Origin: Taibaiella sp.
Lineage (GTDB): Bacteria > Bacteroidota > Bacteroidia > Chitinophagales > Chitinophagaceae
Length of the DNA: 64,000 bases
NCBI GenBank assembly: GCA_013815385.1
Contig: JACDGL010000004.1
Coordinates: forward strand, 124,001-188,000
Direction: 5' to 3'
Numbering within the stretch: the stretch's first letter is position 1; each line of letters starts with the position of its first letter. Positions 1 to 8,405 of this stretch are shown here, in pieces. Below the pieces are notes generated by a model. That model did no database searches. It was given only the letters and a program-made list of their open reading frames with translations, and was not told the origin of the DNA. Made by a program: the position numbers and the translations under genes.

Positions 1-390
1 AGATTTGGATTATGGTTTTATGAAAAGATATCGGGCATTCTTATTCGCATACGTAAGCGCAAACGGGAATTTATGAATTTCCTGGGGTTTAATATGGGCT
101 TTGTTACCGAAACCGGACGTACAACAGGAGGGTTTAAGGTAAGCCAGGTACGTAAGTTTGATAATGCAGCAGGAAGTGAGTATTTTGTAGATGAGGCTGA
201 GGATGGCACTATGGCAGTAAACCTGCAAAAAAAAGGCAGGCTAAAGTTAGTAACAAACAATGGGGCGCGTGTTTTTACATCGCCGCGCCGGCTAATGTAT
301 GATGGAGGGATATGGAAAGCTTTTAAGAACCGAATTAAAGGCCAGGGATCTTTTCTTCCTGAATATATTTCGGGCAAATCAAAAAAATAA
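1..390 (+). CDS. Glycosyltransferase family 2, C-terminal part
   Basis: The reading frame is open from the first base of the window, so only the last 129 residues are present and the start lies upstream. The visible part resembles the C-terminal half of GT2 enzymes: a tract with E-D-G (acceptor-side acidic motif) followed by a phrase ending in TSPRR, as often seen in these transferases, then a basic tail. It should transfer a sugar from an activated donor during exopolysaccharide assembly. Only 18 bases separate it from the next transferase gene, so the two are probably co-transcribed. Family assignment is by motif feel over a short fragment; the sugar is unknown. A start at the ATG at 73 would cut into the fold and is not preferred. 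Confidence 0.7.
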   Translation, partial: RFGLWFYEKISGILIRIRKRKREFMNFLGFNMGFVTETGRTTGGFKVSQVRKFDNAAGSEYFVDEAEDGTMAVNLQKKGRLKLVTNNGARVFTSPRRLMYDGGIWKAFKNRIKGQGSFLPEYISGKSKK

Positions 391-408
391 AATTTATTAT
401 TCAGTAAG

Positions 409-1194
409 ATGCCGGAAGCATATTCTTTTCCAGATGTTACCTTACTTATAACGCATTATAATCGAAGCGCATCGCTACAGCGTTTATTAGAAAGGTTTCA
501 TTCGCTTGGATGCATTTTTGGAGATATTGTGGTTTCTGACGATGGCAGCAAGCCTGAGCATGTTGCCTTGCTCCAAAAACTGCAACCAGAATATAAGTAC
601 AGGCTTATCACCACACCAGTAAATAAAGGATTAGGGAATAATATTAATAAAGGCCAGGACGCCGTAACTACCCCCCTTACATTGTATGTACAGGAGGATT
701 TTGAACCATCTGAAATATTTCCGACACATTTTAAAGATGCATTGCAATTCATGAACGAGCAGGCAAACCTGGACATTGTCAGGTTCTACGCTTATTTTCT
801 TTATCCCAAGCTAAGACCCTACGCAAAGGGCTTTTCTGAGATGGTCTACAGTCCTTGGACACAAAATCACCTGAAATTCTACTATTATAGTGATCACCCG
901 CATCTGCGCCGCAGTAATTTCCTTCAGAAATTTGGCAGGTATGCAGAAGGGATGAAAGGGGATATTACTGAATATAGAATGGCTATTGCCTTTTTGCAGA
1001 AAAAAGGCAAGGGACTTTTCTATAACGATTTCAGGGCCTTATTCTACCAAAAAAACTCATTAGATGAACCAAGCACTATGAATAGGGCAAACTGGAGAGA
1101 AAGTAAAAGCCCTATGATGATGCTTGTACGCGCTGTATATCTACGCTATAAGTGGCTGAAGTGCATGTGGGATCTAAAAAGCATGCATTTGTAA
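409..1194 (+). CDS. Glycosyltransferase family 2 (first of a tandem pair)
   Basis: A 261-residue cytoplasmic GT-A enzyme without obvious membrane helices. The N-terminus reads LLITHYNRSASL, then VVSDDGSKPEH (nucleotide-binding aspartates, residues about 41-51) and YVQEDF near residue 95, the place of the metal-binding acidic motif in GT2. It likely adds one sugar to a lipid-linked exopolysaccharide repeat unit. The next gene encodes a clearly similar protein of almost the same length, sharing DDGSKPEH, NKGLGNN, YVQEDF, SDHPHLRR and DEPSTM, so the pair arose by tandem duplication. Spacing to that gene is 9 bases. Donor and acceptor cannot be read from sequence. Confidence 0.85.
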   Translation: MPEAYSFPDVTLLITHYNRSASLQRLLERFHSLGCIFGDIVVSDDGSKPEHVALLQKLQPEYKYRLITTPVNKGLGNNINKGQDAVTTPLTLYVQEDFEPSEIFPTHFKDALQFMNEQANLDIVRFYAYFLYPKLRPYAKGFSEMVYSPWTQNHLKFYYYSDHPHLRRSNFLQKFGRYAEGMKGDITEYRMAIAFLQKKGKGLFYNDFRALFYQKNSLDEPSTMNRANWRESKSPMMMLVRAVYLRYKWLKCMWDLKSMHL

Positions 1195-1203
1195 CCTATC
1201 AAT

Positions 1204-1995
1204 ATGCAACAAGCAACAACTCAAAACGAATATAAGTATCCCGATACCACACTGCTGGTAACACATTATAATCGCAGCAGTTCATTAGAGCGTTTATTAA
1301 GATCATTTAGTGACCTGCATTGCCATTTTGGAAATATTATAGTATCTGATGATGGAAGCAAGCCGGAACATATTGAAAAGATAAGATCGCTACAATCCAA
1401 CTATACATTCCAGTTAATAACTACCCCGATAAATAAGGGACTAGGAAACAACATGAATAAAGGGCAGGAAGCTGTATCTACACCCTACACACTTTATGTA
1501 CAGGAGGATTTTGTCCCGTACCCTATCTTCCCTTCCAAATTGAATGATGCGCTGCATTTTATGCAAACCAGCCCCGAAATGGATATAGTACGTTTCTACG
1601 CTTATTTCCGTTACCCATACCTTACACCTGTCAGCAACGGTTTTTCTAAAATGAATTTCAGGTTATTATCGAGTGGGTACTACAAGTTTTACATGTATAG
1701 TGATCACCCCCACCTTAGACGCACCAGCTTTCCTGCTAAATTCGGGCGCTATACTGAGGGCACTAAGGGCGATGTTACCGAATACAATATGATGATGTCT
1801 TTTTTGCAAAAAAAAGGTACAGGCCTATTTTATGAAGATTACAAGGGGTTGTTCGATCAAGCCAATTCATCAGATGAACCAAGCACCATGAAACGCAACT
1901 ACTGGAGACAGAGTGAAAATTTTATGGTTACATTTACCCGTCATTTATACCGTCATTTAAAGTTAAACTACAATTATTTCTTCTCTAAATATTAG
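1204..1995 (+). CDS. Glycosyltransferase family 2 (second of a tandem pair)
   Basis: A 263-residue paralogue of the preceding gene. It keeps LLVTHYNRSSSL at the N-terminus, DDGSKPEH near residue 48 and YVQEDF near residue 98, and the shared SDHPHLRR and SSDEPSTM blocks. Its predicted role is addition of a further sugar in the same polysaccharide pathway, possibly to a different acceptor. It stops at 1995 and the cytochrome c gene starts at 1999, so both probably sit on one transcript. Differences from the first copy are spread along the protein, which suggests an old duplication and functional divergence rather than recent amplification. Confidence 0.85.
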   Translation: MQQATTQNEYKYPDTTLLVTHYNRSSSLERLLRSFSDLHCHFGNIIVSDDGSKPEHIEKIRSLQSNYTFQLITTPINKGLGNNMNKGQEAVSTPYTLYVQEDFVPYPIFPSKLNDALHFMQTSPEMDIVRFYAYFRYPYLTPVSNGFSKMNFRLLSSGYYKFYMYSDHPHLRRTSFPAKFGRYTEGTKGDVTEYNMMMSFLQKKGTGLFYEDYKGLFDQANSSDEPSTMKRNYWRQSENFMVTFTRHLYRHLKLNYNYFFSKY

Positions 1996-1998
1996 TAC

Positions 1999-2388
1999 AT
2001 GAAACGACTCACTTATATTTCCCTTTTATTTATAGTTACCACATTAGTTGCATGTAACAATTCCGCTACCCAAAACAATAGTGATACTACAAAAGCTACT
2101 GCACCAGCAGCGCAAGCTCCTATCTCTGCCGATCCGGAAGGGCTGACGCTGATTAAACAAAACGATTGCACCGGCTGCCACAATGCCGAAAGCAAGGTGA
2201 TAGGCCCATCGTATACAGAGATAGCAGCGAAATACACGAATACAATCGACAATATGGAGTTGCTTTCAGGTAAAATAATGAATGGCAGCAATGGAGTATG
2301 GGGCACCGTACCTATGCCCGCCCATCCAGGACTGGATAAGGAAACTGCAAAGAAAATGATGACTTACATTATGTCATTAAAGAAATAA
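1999..2388 (+). CDS. Exported class I-type cytochrome c, lipoprotein-like
   Basis: A 129-residue protein. Residues 1-19 form a signal sequence ending in a lipobox-like TTLVAC, so it is probably lipid-anchored and periplasm-facing. One haem-binding CTGCH lies near residues 57-61. A methionine in PMPAH near residue 102 is the likely second axial ligand. This is a single-haem electron carrier. It follows the glycosyltransferases by 3 bases on the plus strand, yet its stop is only 4 bases from the stop of the convergent GMC dehydrogenase gene. Membrane FAD dehydrogenases of the gluconate/glucose dehydrogenase type use exactly a GMC subunit, a small Tat subunit and a cytochrome c, so it is the likely electron acceptor; that partnership is inferred from position. 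Confidence 0.88.
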   Translation: MKRLTYISLLFIVTTLVACNNSATQNNSDTTKATAPAAQAPISADPEGLTLIKQNDCTGCHNAESKVIGPSYTEIAAKYTNTIDNMELLSGKIMNGSNGVWGTVPMPAHPGLDKETAKKMMTYIMSLKK

Positions 2389-2392
2389 AAGA

Positions 2393-4099
2393 TCACAGAT
2401 TCCCTTTCTTCATTTCGTTTACTGCGTGATCACAAGCCCTGGCTGTAAGTGCCATATATGTGAGCGAAGGATTTTGACACGCCGATGAGGTCATGCAGCT
2501 ACCATCTGTTATATACACATTCTTTGCATCGTGCACCTGGTTAAATTCATTCAGCACAGATGTTCTTGGGTCTTTACCCATTCTTGCAGTACCCATCTCG
2601 TGCACAGTAGATCCACCAGGCCTGTGATACTTGAAAACATCCAGGTTCTTAAATCCCGCATTGGTAAGCATCTCAGCTGAGGTATCTTGTATATCTTTCA
2701 TCATATGCTCCTCATTCTCCTTAAAAGAGAAGTCAATTTTTACAAGTGGTAATCCCCATTTATCTTTTACCTTTTCATCGAGCGCTATATGGTTATCATG
2801 GTAGGGAAGGCACTCTCCCCACCCAGCCATCCACACGGTCCATGCACCGGGTGTGGTGAGCTGCTCTTTGTAATCTTTGCCAAAACCTTCTAATACCTGA
2901 GCTTTATCAAACCATTCCTGGCGTTCGCCATGGCCCTGTATCCCGAAGCCACGTTTATAATTTAAGGCTGCTTTTTCGCCTGGCAGGTTTCGGAAGCGCG
3001 GTATGTAAAAGCCACAAGGTCTTCTGCCTTTATAGTATTGGTCCTTGTATCCTTCATGCTGTCCATATGCTCCTGCATTACTGTGATGATCCATCAGGTT
3101 ATGCCCTACCTCTCCACTGCTGTTGCCAAACCCGTTAGCATGAAGGTTGGATTTCGATTGTAGTAAAATAGATGCGGTACCTATCGTAGATGCATTAATA
3201 AATATAATGCGCGCAAAATAGTCGGTTGTTTCTTTAGTCTCAGTATCTATTATACGTACGCCCTTTGCCTTACCAGTATTTGCATCTGTGATTATCTCCG
3301 TTACTATAGAATATGGCCTTAGCGTCATATTACCTGTAGCCATAGCAGCCGGTAGCGTGGAGCTGTTACTGCTAAAGTAGCCCCCAAAAGGACATCCTCT
3401 ATCGCATAGGTTTCTGTATTGGCACGGGCCTCTTCCATCCCATCCCCTTGTCAAGTTAGCTACACGCTGTATGGTTAGCAGCCGGTCTTTATATTTGCTT
3501 CTAATGCTGTCATTCAGATGTTTCTCTATACAGTTCAGTTCCATAGGCGGCAGCATCTTGCCATCAGGCAAGTGGCCTAATCCTTCTGCCTGGCCGCTAA
3601 TGCCTATGAACGATTCTACATAGTCATACCATGGAGCAATATCTTTGTACCGTATAGGCCAGTCTATTGCAGTGCCGTCTTTTATATTAGCTTCAAAATC
3701 CAGATCACTAAGCCTGTAGCATTGTCTTCCCCAGGTTATAGATCGTCCGCCTACATGATAGCCTCTTATCCAGTTGAAAGGCTTTTCCTGTATATAAGGA
3801 TGCTCTTTATCATTTACAAAAAACTGCTTGATTCCGCTATCATCGCCAAAATTGCTCGACTGAATAGGATATTCTGCAAGGTCTTCCTGGGTTGGCATCA
3901 ACCTATGCTCAAATTCCCACGGATTTTTTGTGGCCGTTGTATAGTCTTTAATGTGCACTACATCCCTACCCCTTTCCAGCACCAGCGTCTTCAATCCTTT
4001 CTGGCATAATTCCTTTGCCGCCCAGCCACCGCTGATACCTGACCCTATGACTATAGCATCATAAGTGTTTTGAGCTATTCCCCCGCTGTTTATATTCAT
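2393..4099 (-). CDS. GMC-family FAD dehydrogenase, catalytic subunit
   Basis: A 568-residue flavoprotein that should oxidise a sugar or other alcohol. The N-terminal Rossmann motif is GSGISGG (residues 19-25) with the ribose-binding E42. A cysteine-rich stretch CQYRNLCDRGC near the middle is typical of this bacterial branch and could hold an iron-sulfur cluster, as in FAD glucose dehydrogenase; that is a possibility only. The C-terminal catalytic region has HEMGTARMG and the QNPSL motif, giving the expected His/Asn pair. No signal peptide is visible, which fits export together with the Tat-tagged small subunit encoded 9 bases upstream. Substrate unknown. Confidence 0.9.
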   Translation of the reverse strand: MNINSGGIAQNTYDAIVIGSGISGGWAAKELCQKGLKTLVLERGRDVVHIKDYTTATKNPWEFEHRLMPTQEDLAEYPIQSSNFGDDSGIKQFFVNDKEHPYIQEKPFNWIRGYHVGGRSITWGRQCYRLSDLDFEANIKDGTAIDWPIRYKDIAPWYDYVESFIGISGQAEGLGHLPDGKMLPPMELNCIEKHLNDSIRSKYKDRLLTIQRVANLTRGWDGRGPCQYRNLCDRGCPFGGYFSSNSSTLPAAMATGNMTLRPYSIVTEIITDANTGKAKGVRIIDTETKETTDYFARIIFINASTIGTASILLQSKSNLHANGFGNSSGEVGHNLMDHHSNAGAYGQHEGYKDQYYKGRRPCGFYIPRFRNLPGEKAALNYKRGFGIQGHGERQEWFDKAQVLEGFGKDYKEQLTTPGAWTVWMAGWGECLPYHDNHIALDEKVKDKWGLPLVKIDFSFKENEEHMMKDIQDTSAEMLTNAGFKNLDVFKYHRPGGSTVHEMGTARMGKDPRTSVLNEFNQVHDAKNVYITDGSCMTSSACQNPSLTYMALTARACDHAVNEMKKGNL

Positions 4100-4108
4100 G
4101 CTGCCCTA

Positions 4109-4684
4109 TTATTTGGTCGCCCAACTTTTTTGCCCGGGCATAATTGGTATGCAGGCTCCATACCCGCCCGGTATGTAATCATAAGCCAAGCCTTTTGTAG
4201 CCCCCTCCATAGAAGTACAATAAGCTATAGCAGTATATATCTTTAAAGTGGTAAAGAAAGATTTGCCGAAAAATTTATTCTGCACTTTCCCCATTATGCC
4301 TTTATATGGCTTCCCCGCATCTTCAAAATGCTGCAATATTTTGTTGCGTTGCATATTGTTGCACTTTATAAAAGAGTTGCCGAATTCAGAATGACTATAT
4401 GACTCCAGGTCTTCCAGCCCGTAAATAAATTTATTTTGTGTAGTCCTGTCAGAGCAGTCCTGTATCAGCGCACAAATGCAATCTTCCGCTTTTACATCTT
4501 TTGCGCCGGGTGTGTCAGTAGCCGGAATAATGGTTTCGGCTAGTTCCGCTATCAGGGGTTTATAACGGTGCAGCTCCGCGAGGTCTGGCTTCTTTCTTAG
4601 TGAAAGAAATTTAAAGCTTTCAACGCCTGCAAAAGCACCAACCCCCAAAACAAATAAACTCTTTATGGCTTTTCTTCTGTTCAT
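4109..4684 (-). CDS. Gluconate 2-dehydrogenase subunit 3 family protein (Tat-exported small subunit)
   Basis: A 191-residue protein that resembles the small subunit of membrane FAD dehydrogenases. The N-terminus NRRKAIKSLF followed by a hydrophobic stretch is a twin-arginine signal. The body contains AELAETIIPATDTPGAKD, characteristic of this family. The gene lies directly before the GMC subunit, with which it should form a complex; in known members the small subunit carries the export signal and acts as a chaperone for the flavin subunit. Electrons would pass to the cytochrome c encoded convergently. The family call is good; the substrate of the complex is open. Confidence 0.85.
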   Translation of the reverse strand: MNRRKAIKSLFVLGVGAFAGVESFKFLSLRKKPDLAELHRYKPLIAELAETIIPATDTPGAKDVKAEDCICALIQDCSDRTTQNKFIYGLEDLESYSHSEFGNSFIKCNNMQRNKILQHFEDAGKPYKGIMGKVQNKFFGKSFFTTLKIYTAIAYCTSMEGATKGLAYDYIPGGYGACIPIMPGQKSWATK

Positions 4685-4705
4685 TTGCTCTTACCAATAC
4701 TTTTA

Positions 4706-5908
4706 TCAGGATACGATGGCTTTGTATATCTCCTTTACATTATTCTCCCATGTATGAGACGCGGCAAACGCGCGCCTGTCGGCATTCAGCTTATCAGAAT
4801 TTTCAATCAGCGCTTCTTCAATTAACCTTATATAATCCTCATTATTTTTCCCGAGGTAGCAATGTCCGGCAAAGACGCTCATAGCATCTGTTTCTGTAGC
4901 CACCACAGGCTTCCCAAGCGCAAGGTATTCATCTATCTTTCGGGGATAGTTGCCTATTGTTACTTCGTTAAGTAATTGGGGATTGATACATACATCAAAC
5001 GAATTAATATAGGCAGGAAGTTCACTGAGATCTTTGTGGCCGGTAAAATGGACATTGCTCATTTTATGAAGCTCGCTATTTTTGAAGACCTCATCTTCAG
5101 GACCTACTAACACTATTTGCCATTCAGGGCGCATATTAGCTATGTATTTTAACAATTCTACATCCAGTCTGATGCTTTGCAATGCCCCTACATATCCTAT
5201 TACAGGATGTACTATCTGTTGTACATCCGCAGGTTTAGCACTATCAATACCATTTGTGAATATCTCCAGGTCGCAGCCCTGACCTACATAATAGGACCGG
5301 GGATTGTATTGCTTACAATAATTAGCCAGGTAGGTAGAGTTTGCTATGCACAGATCGCTTTTTGCTATTAGCTCCGGTTCTAGCTTTTTACCATGAGATT
5401 TCCAGTAATCTACAGCCAGCAAAAAATCTCGAGAATAGTATATAGACACCTTCGGTTGTAAAAAATCTTTCAGGTAAAAGCTGCGAAAGATATCATTATC
5501 ATTGAAGAGGATAAAATCCCTGAAACCTAATTCATTTATTGCCTTCCTGATAGACGTGGCAAAACGCCTGTTATTGACCTTGTTCAATAGTTCAAATATC
5601 TTCTGGCTTGTGATCCAGTTTATTGATTCTATTATCTTATCAGGATTGTATACCCACAGATTATCATTAATTTTCTCAAGGCCCTTCTTTTTCCCTTTAA
5701 TTACCTCAAGGCGTTTTTGTACTTTTTCGTCATTTTTATTTCGTAGCAAGGAAATTCTATCAAGGGGCGAATTCACATATAAAACCTTATTGTGCTTACT
5801 GAATTCTATTGCAAGATTTTTACAATTACTACCTATCTCCACATCCCAGGGTTGCTGGCCCGTTACCACTATATTGGCATTTTGTATCAACCCGTTATTT
5901 AGGATCAT
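4706..5908 (-). CDS. Glycosyltransferase, GT-B fold (GT1/GT4-like)
   Basis: A 400-residue GT-B type enzyme. The N-terminal half begins NIVVTGQQPWD, a pattern of exopolysaccharide transferases, followed by an alternating beta/alpha acceptor domain. The C-terminal half has GYVGAL near residue 240, then a donor-binding region with INSFDVCINPQ and KIDEYLALGKPVVAT, where the acidic residue of the E-x7-E-like motif would lie. It should use a nucleotide sugar. It is the last gene of the minus-strand polysaccharide run, 102 bases after the Wzy-like gene and 21 bases before the dehydrogenase genes. Which sugar it adds is unknown. Confidence 0.85.
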   Translation of the reverse strand: MILNNGLIQNANIVVTGQQPWDVEIGSNCKNLAIEFSKHNKVLYVNSPLDRISLLRNKNDEKVQKRLEVIKGKKKGLEKINDNLWVYNPDKIIESINWITSQKIFELLNKVNNRRFATSIRKAINELGFRDFILFNDNDIFRSFYLKDFLQPKVSIYYSRDFLLAVDYWKSHGKKLEPELIAKSDLCIANSTYLANYCKQYNPRSYYVGQGCDLEIFTNGIDSAKPADVQQIVHPVIGYVGALQSIRLDVELLKYIANMRPEWQIVLVGPEDEVFKNSELHKMSNVHFTGHKDLSELPAYINSFDVCINPQLLNEVTIGNYPRKIDEYLALGKPVVATETDAMSVFAGHCYLGKNNEDYIRLIEEALIENSDKLNADRRAFAASHTWENNVKEIYKAIVS

Positions 5909-6010
5909 GCTATTCTCTGCTGATTGTATTACCTACTACCAAGATACAGTTATTATTTATACCTCTATTACCATGCGAATCAATTATTTATCAACGAACA
6001 AAATAAGCAA

Positions 6011-7501
6011 TTACACTAAACCTTTCAACTGCTTTTCCTGATCTAATTGATAGGTAATGTTGATCAATGCAATGGTGAGATAAAAGAACACATTTGTCGG
6101 GAATTGCACTATTGCCTCCTGCGGAAAATTGCCCAAGCATATTGCATAAGCCATAACAGTAGCTGCAAGGCAATAATTTTTTAGCTCAGGATCTTTTATG
6201 CTGTAATAGTTCATTATTCCCGTTCGTAATATAATAAACATGAGGGTACAGAATAGGATCAGCCCTATCCATCCCATCTCTACCGCTACACGTACATAGC
6301 CGCTGTCCACTTCAAAGTGAGCAAGGAACGATCCGGGAGAGAACCGCCTACCCCACTCACCAGCAGCCCCGAGACCAGCACCCAGCGGATGCGATTGCAT
6401 AAAAGGCTGTATGCGCTTCTGGTTATACTTACGCAGCTTATAAGACGCATCTTCATTAGGCCTGAATGCGCTCTGAAACCGTTGGATAGATGGACTGCCG
6501 GTGGGTATGAATATCAGTATAGTCAGGAAAATACCCGCTATTACTGTAAATATCATTACCCGTTTGTTATAATTTAATATTGCATAGAGCAGAAGGCCCG
6601 CAGGTACCAGCACATAAGCGCCGCGTGTACCTGAGTAGAGCATAGTCATAAGAAAGAAACCCGCTAATATTGCTAACACTATCTTTTTCCACAGTTGTAA
6701 GTTTCCGGCTATCATCACTATGCACATCAGGCTGCTGATAACCATGTTATATGAAAAGGATACGGGATCAGAGAATATAGAATACTTACGCCAATGACCT
6801 CCTATAAATAGCAGTCCAGCTATCTCCGGGTCAGAGTTGAGATAAGCCATTTCGGAGGCGGAGAAACCAAAATATTCCTGCTTAAAGGCATAAGCTGCAC
6901 CAATAAAAGCGAGCACAAGCCATATTTTTAAGAGCAGGCGTATATACTTGATATCCCTTACCTGATACATAAATATAAAGTACATCAGCATTACTATGCC
7001 CACAGAGCGTACTGTATATACCCAGGCAAGCCTTGATTCCGCAACAGGGTTGGCAATTTCCAGAAAGTTGTACGCTACCCATACCAGGATAATTATGCTT
7101 ACCGGGCTTTTATATATTTTCCAGTTAGGATGAAATTTCTGCTTTATAAAAAACCCCAGTATTAGCAATGCCTGTATGCCATCCATTAAGGTGCCCAAAG
7201 GAAAGGGTATTCCCATCCTGATAAAGAAAAATAGCAGATAGGCCATTATCAGCAATACGAGTATGCCAAATTTCGGATGCGCTACTATCCCAAATATAAT
7301 TGGCCCCGCTAGCATTGCCCCAAACAGGAGCGCCGCGCCAACTATTTCCATTTTATAAATAACAAAAGAAAAAACCAGGGAGAGTATCAGTAATGCTCCA
7401 GTGCCAATGTAATAACGATACTTACGCCAACCAGTGCTATTACCCAGGCTGAATAAAGGCCTTCGGCGCGCTATAGAAGCAGGTCCTTTATCATTGTCCA
7501 T
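6011..7501 (-). CDS. O-antigen ligase / Wzy-like polymerase membrane protein
   Basis: A 496-residue inner-membrane protein with about ten to twelve hydrophobic helices. After a basic N-terminus come helices from about residue 30. A long periplasmic loop with SGTRGAY before it and the stretch HPLGAGLGAAGEWG inside it, around residues 370-385, matches the Wzy_C/O-antigen ligase family, in which an arginine and histidines of that loop act on the undecaprenyl-linked glycan. It should polymerise exopolysaccharide repeat units at the periplasmic face. Only 2 bases separate its ATG from the stop of a 47-codon reading frame upstream. Polymerase versus ligase cannot be decided; the locus favours polymerase. 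Confidence 0.85.
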   Translation of the reverse strand: MDNDKGPASIARRRPLFSLGNSTGWRKYRYYIGTGALLILSLVFSFVIYKMEIVGAALLFGAMLAGPIIFGIVAHPKFGILVLLIMAYLLFFFIRMGIPFPLGTLMDGIQALLILGFFIKQKFHPNWKIYKSPVSIIILVWVAYNFLEIANPVAESRLAWVYTVRSVGIVMLMYFIFMYQVRDIKYIRLLLKIWLVLAFIGAAYAFKQEYFGFSASEMAYLNSDPEIAGLLFIGGHWRKYSIFSDPVSFSYNMVISSLMCIVMIAGNLQLWKKIVLAILAGFFLMTMLYSGTRGAYVLVPAGLLLYAILNYNKRVMIFTVIAGIFLTILIFIPTGSPSIQRFQSAFRPNEDASYKLRKYNQKRIQPFMQSHPLGAGLGAAGEWGRRFSPGSFLAHFEVDSGYVRVAVEMGWIGLILFCTLMFIILRTGIMNYYSIKDPELKNYCLAATVMAYAICLGNFPQEAIVQFPTNVFFYLTIALINITYQLDQEKQLKGLV

Positions 7502-7503
7502 AA

Positions 7504-7647
7504 CTATAGGAACAATAATTTAATAAAAAAAAAGTAACAGGTCGCAAATACCATCAATATTGCTATTTTCCTCATCAATACCTGGGTAGGTGTCAATCCT
7601 TCCTTATTAAGTTTTCCCTCTTTTTTAGATTCAGGATATATCTTCAT
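7504..7647 (-). CDS. Small single-pass membrane protein, 47 residues, unknown function
   Basis: An ATG-started frame of 47 codons fills the gap between the FkbM methyltransferase gene (stop at 7650) and the Wzy-like gene (ATG at 7501), with 2 bases free on either side. The product has a polar, lysine- and glutamate-rich half (MKIYPESKKEGKLNKEG) followed by LTPTQVLMRK and one hydrophobic helix of about 18 residues (IAILMVFATCYFFFIKLL). A cytoplasm-in, membrane-anchored topology is expected. The exact fit between genes supports real translation, probably coupled to the downstream gene. It is not recognised; it might be an accessory subunit of the polymerase. Too short for usual gene-length cut-offs. 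Confidence 0.65.
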   Translation of the reverse strand: MKIYPESKKEGKLNKEGLTPTQVLMRKIAILMVFATCYFFFIKLLFL

Positions 7648-7649
7648 AA

Positions 7650-8384
7650 TTATTTATTAAAGAAGAAATTTGTTTCATCCTCCTGATCCTTGTAGGGTAC
7701 CAGTTTATCATCTATCAATACGTTAGTAGTATATCCAAGTGATTCCAGGTATTCAAAACACATCTGCCTCTTTTCATTCTTCCACAGTTCACAATATATA
7801 ATAGGCATGTGTTTTCTTAATAGTTGTTCGCCGCCTTTCAATACATAATACTCATAGTTTTCCACATCAATTTTTATGGCATCAATTTTCTTTAGTGCAA
7901 TAAGTTCAGGGATGCTATCCAGTGTTTTTACCGGTACAGTTACTTCTCTGCCATTATTCCATTCTGAAGTATCGCCTTCTTCCTTTACATGGCTAAGACC
8001 CTGCATTTTCATTTTATTCATTATCGGCAATACCATGGTCAGCTCACCCATCTTATCGCCCAGGGCATTGGTAAATAACTTTACATTCTTCACTTTAAAA
8101 TAACCAACTATTCGTTTTAATGCTTTGATGTTATCCGGCATTGGTTCGAAAGAAAATACCTGCCCAGTCTTTACCTTTCTTGCAAGGGCAGTTGTCATGA
8201 TTCCTATGTTGGCTCCTATATCCAGTACCGTCCCATTTTCAGGTATATTATTAAGGAAATAGTTAAATTCCTTTTCGTGCTGATTGTTTGCCAATCTCCT
8301 TACTGTATAAATAGCAAACAGGAAGAGATAATTAGAGAACCCTAAAACATTTTGTAGCAATAATTTAAAAACTGTTTTTAGCAT
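7650..8384 (-). CDS. FkbM family SAM-dependent methyltransferase
   Basis: A 244-residue enzyme. The SAM-binding motif is VLDIGANIGIMT (about residues 54-65), followed by an acidic residue in SFEPMPDN, both hallmarks of the FkbM family. IDAIKIDVENYEYYVLKGG near residue 170 is the second conserved block. A hydrophobic N-terminal stretch (about residues 10-30) may anchor it to the membrane. Members of this family O-methylate sugars, so it probably caps or decorates the exopolysaccharide. It sits in the minus-strand run between the processive transferase (22 bases upstream) and the 47-residue membrane peptide gene (2 bases downstream). Confidence 0.88.
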   Translation of the reverse strand: MLKTVFKLLLQNVLGFSNYLFLFAIYTVRRLANNQHEKEFNYFLNNIPENGTVLDIGANIGIMTTALARKVKTGQVFSFEPMPDNIKALKRIVGYFKVKNVKLFTNALGDKMGELTMVLPIMNKMKMQGLSHVKEEGDTSEWNNGREVTVPVKTLDSIPELIALKKIDAIKIDVENYEYYVLKGGEQLLRKHMPIIYCELWKNEKRQMCFEYLESLGYTTNVLIDDKLVPYKDQEDETNFFFNK

Positions 8385-8405
8385 AAATATTTTTTTCTTT
8401 TTTAG

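Noticed and set aside
5502-6041. Plus-strand frame of 179 codons opposite a glycosyltransferase gene
   Set aside because: It is antisense to a clear GT-B gene, its hydrophobicity follows from the codons of the other strand, and it shows no family motif.
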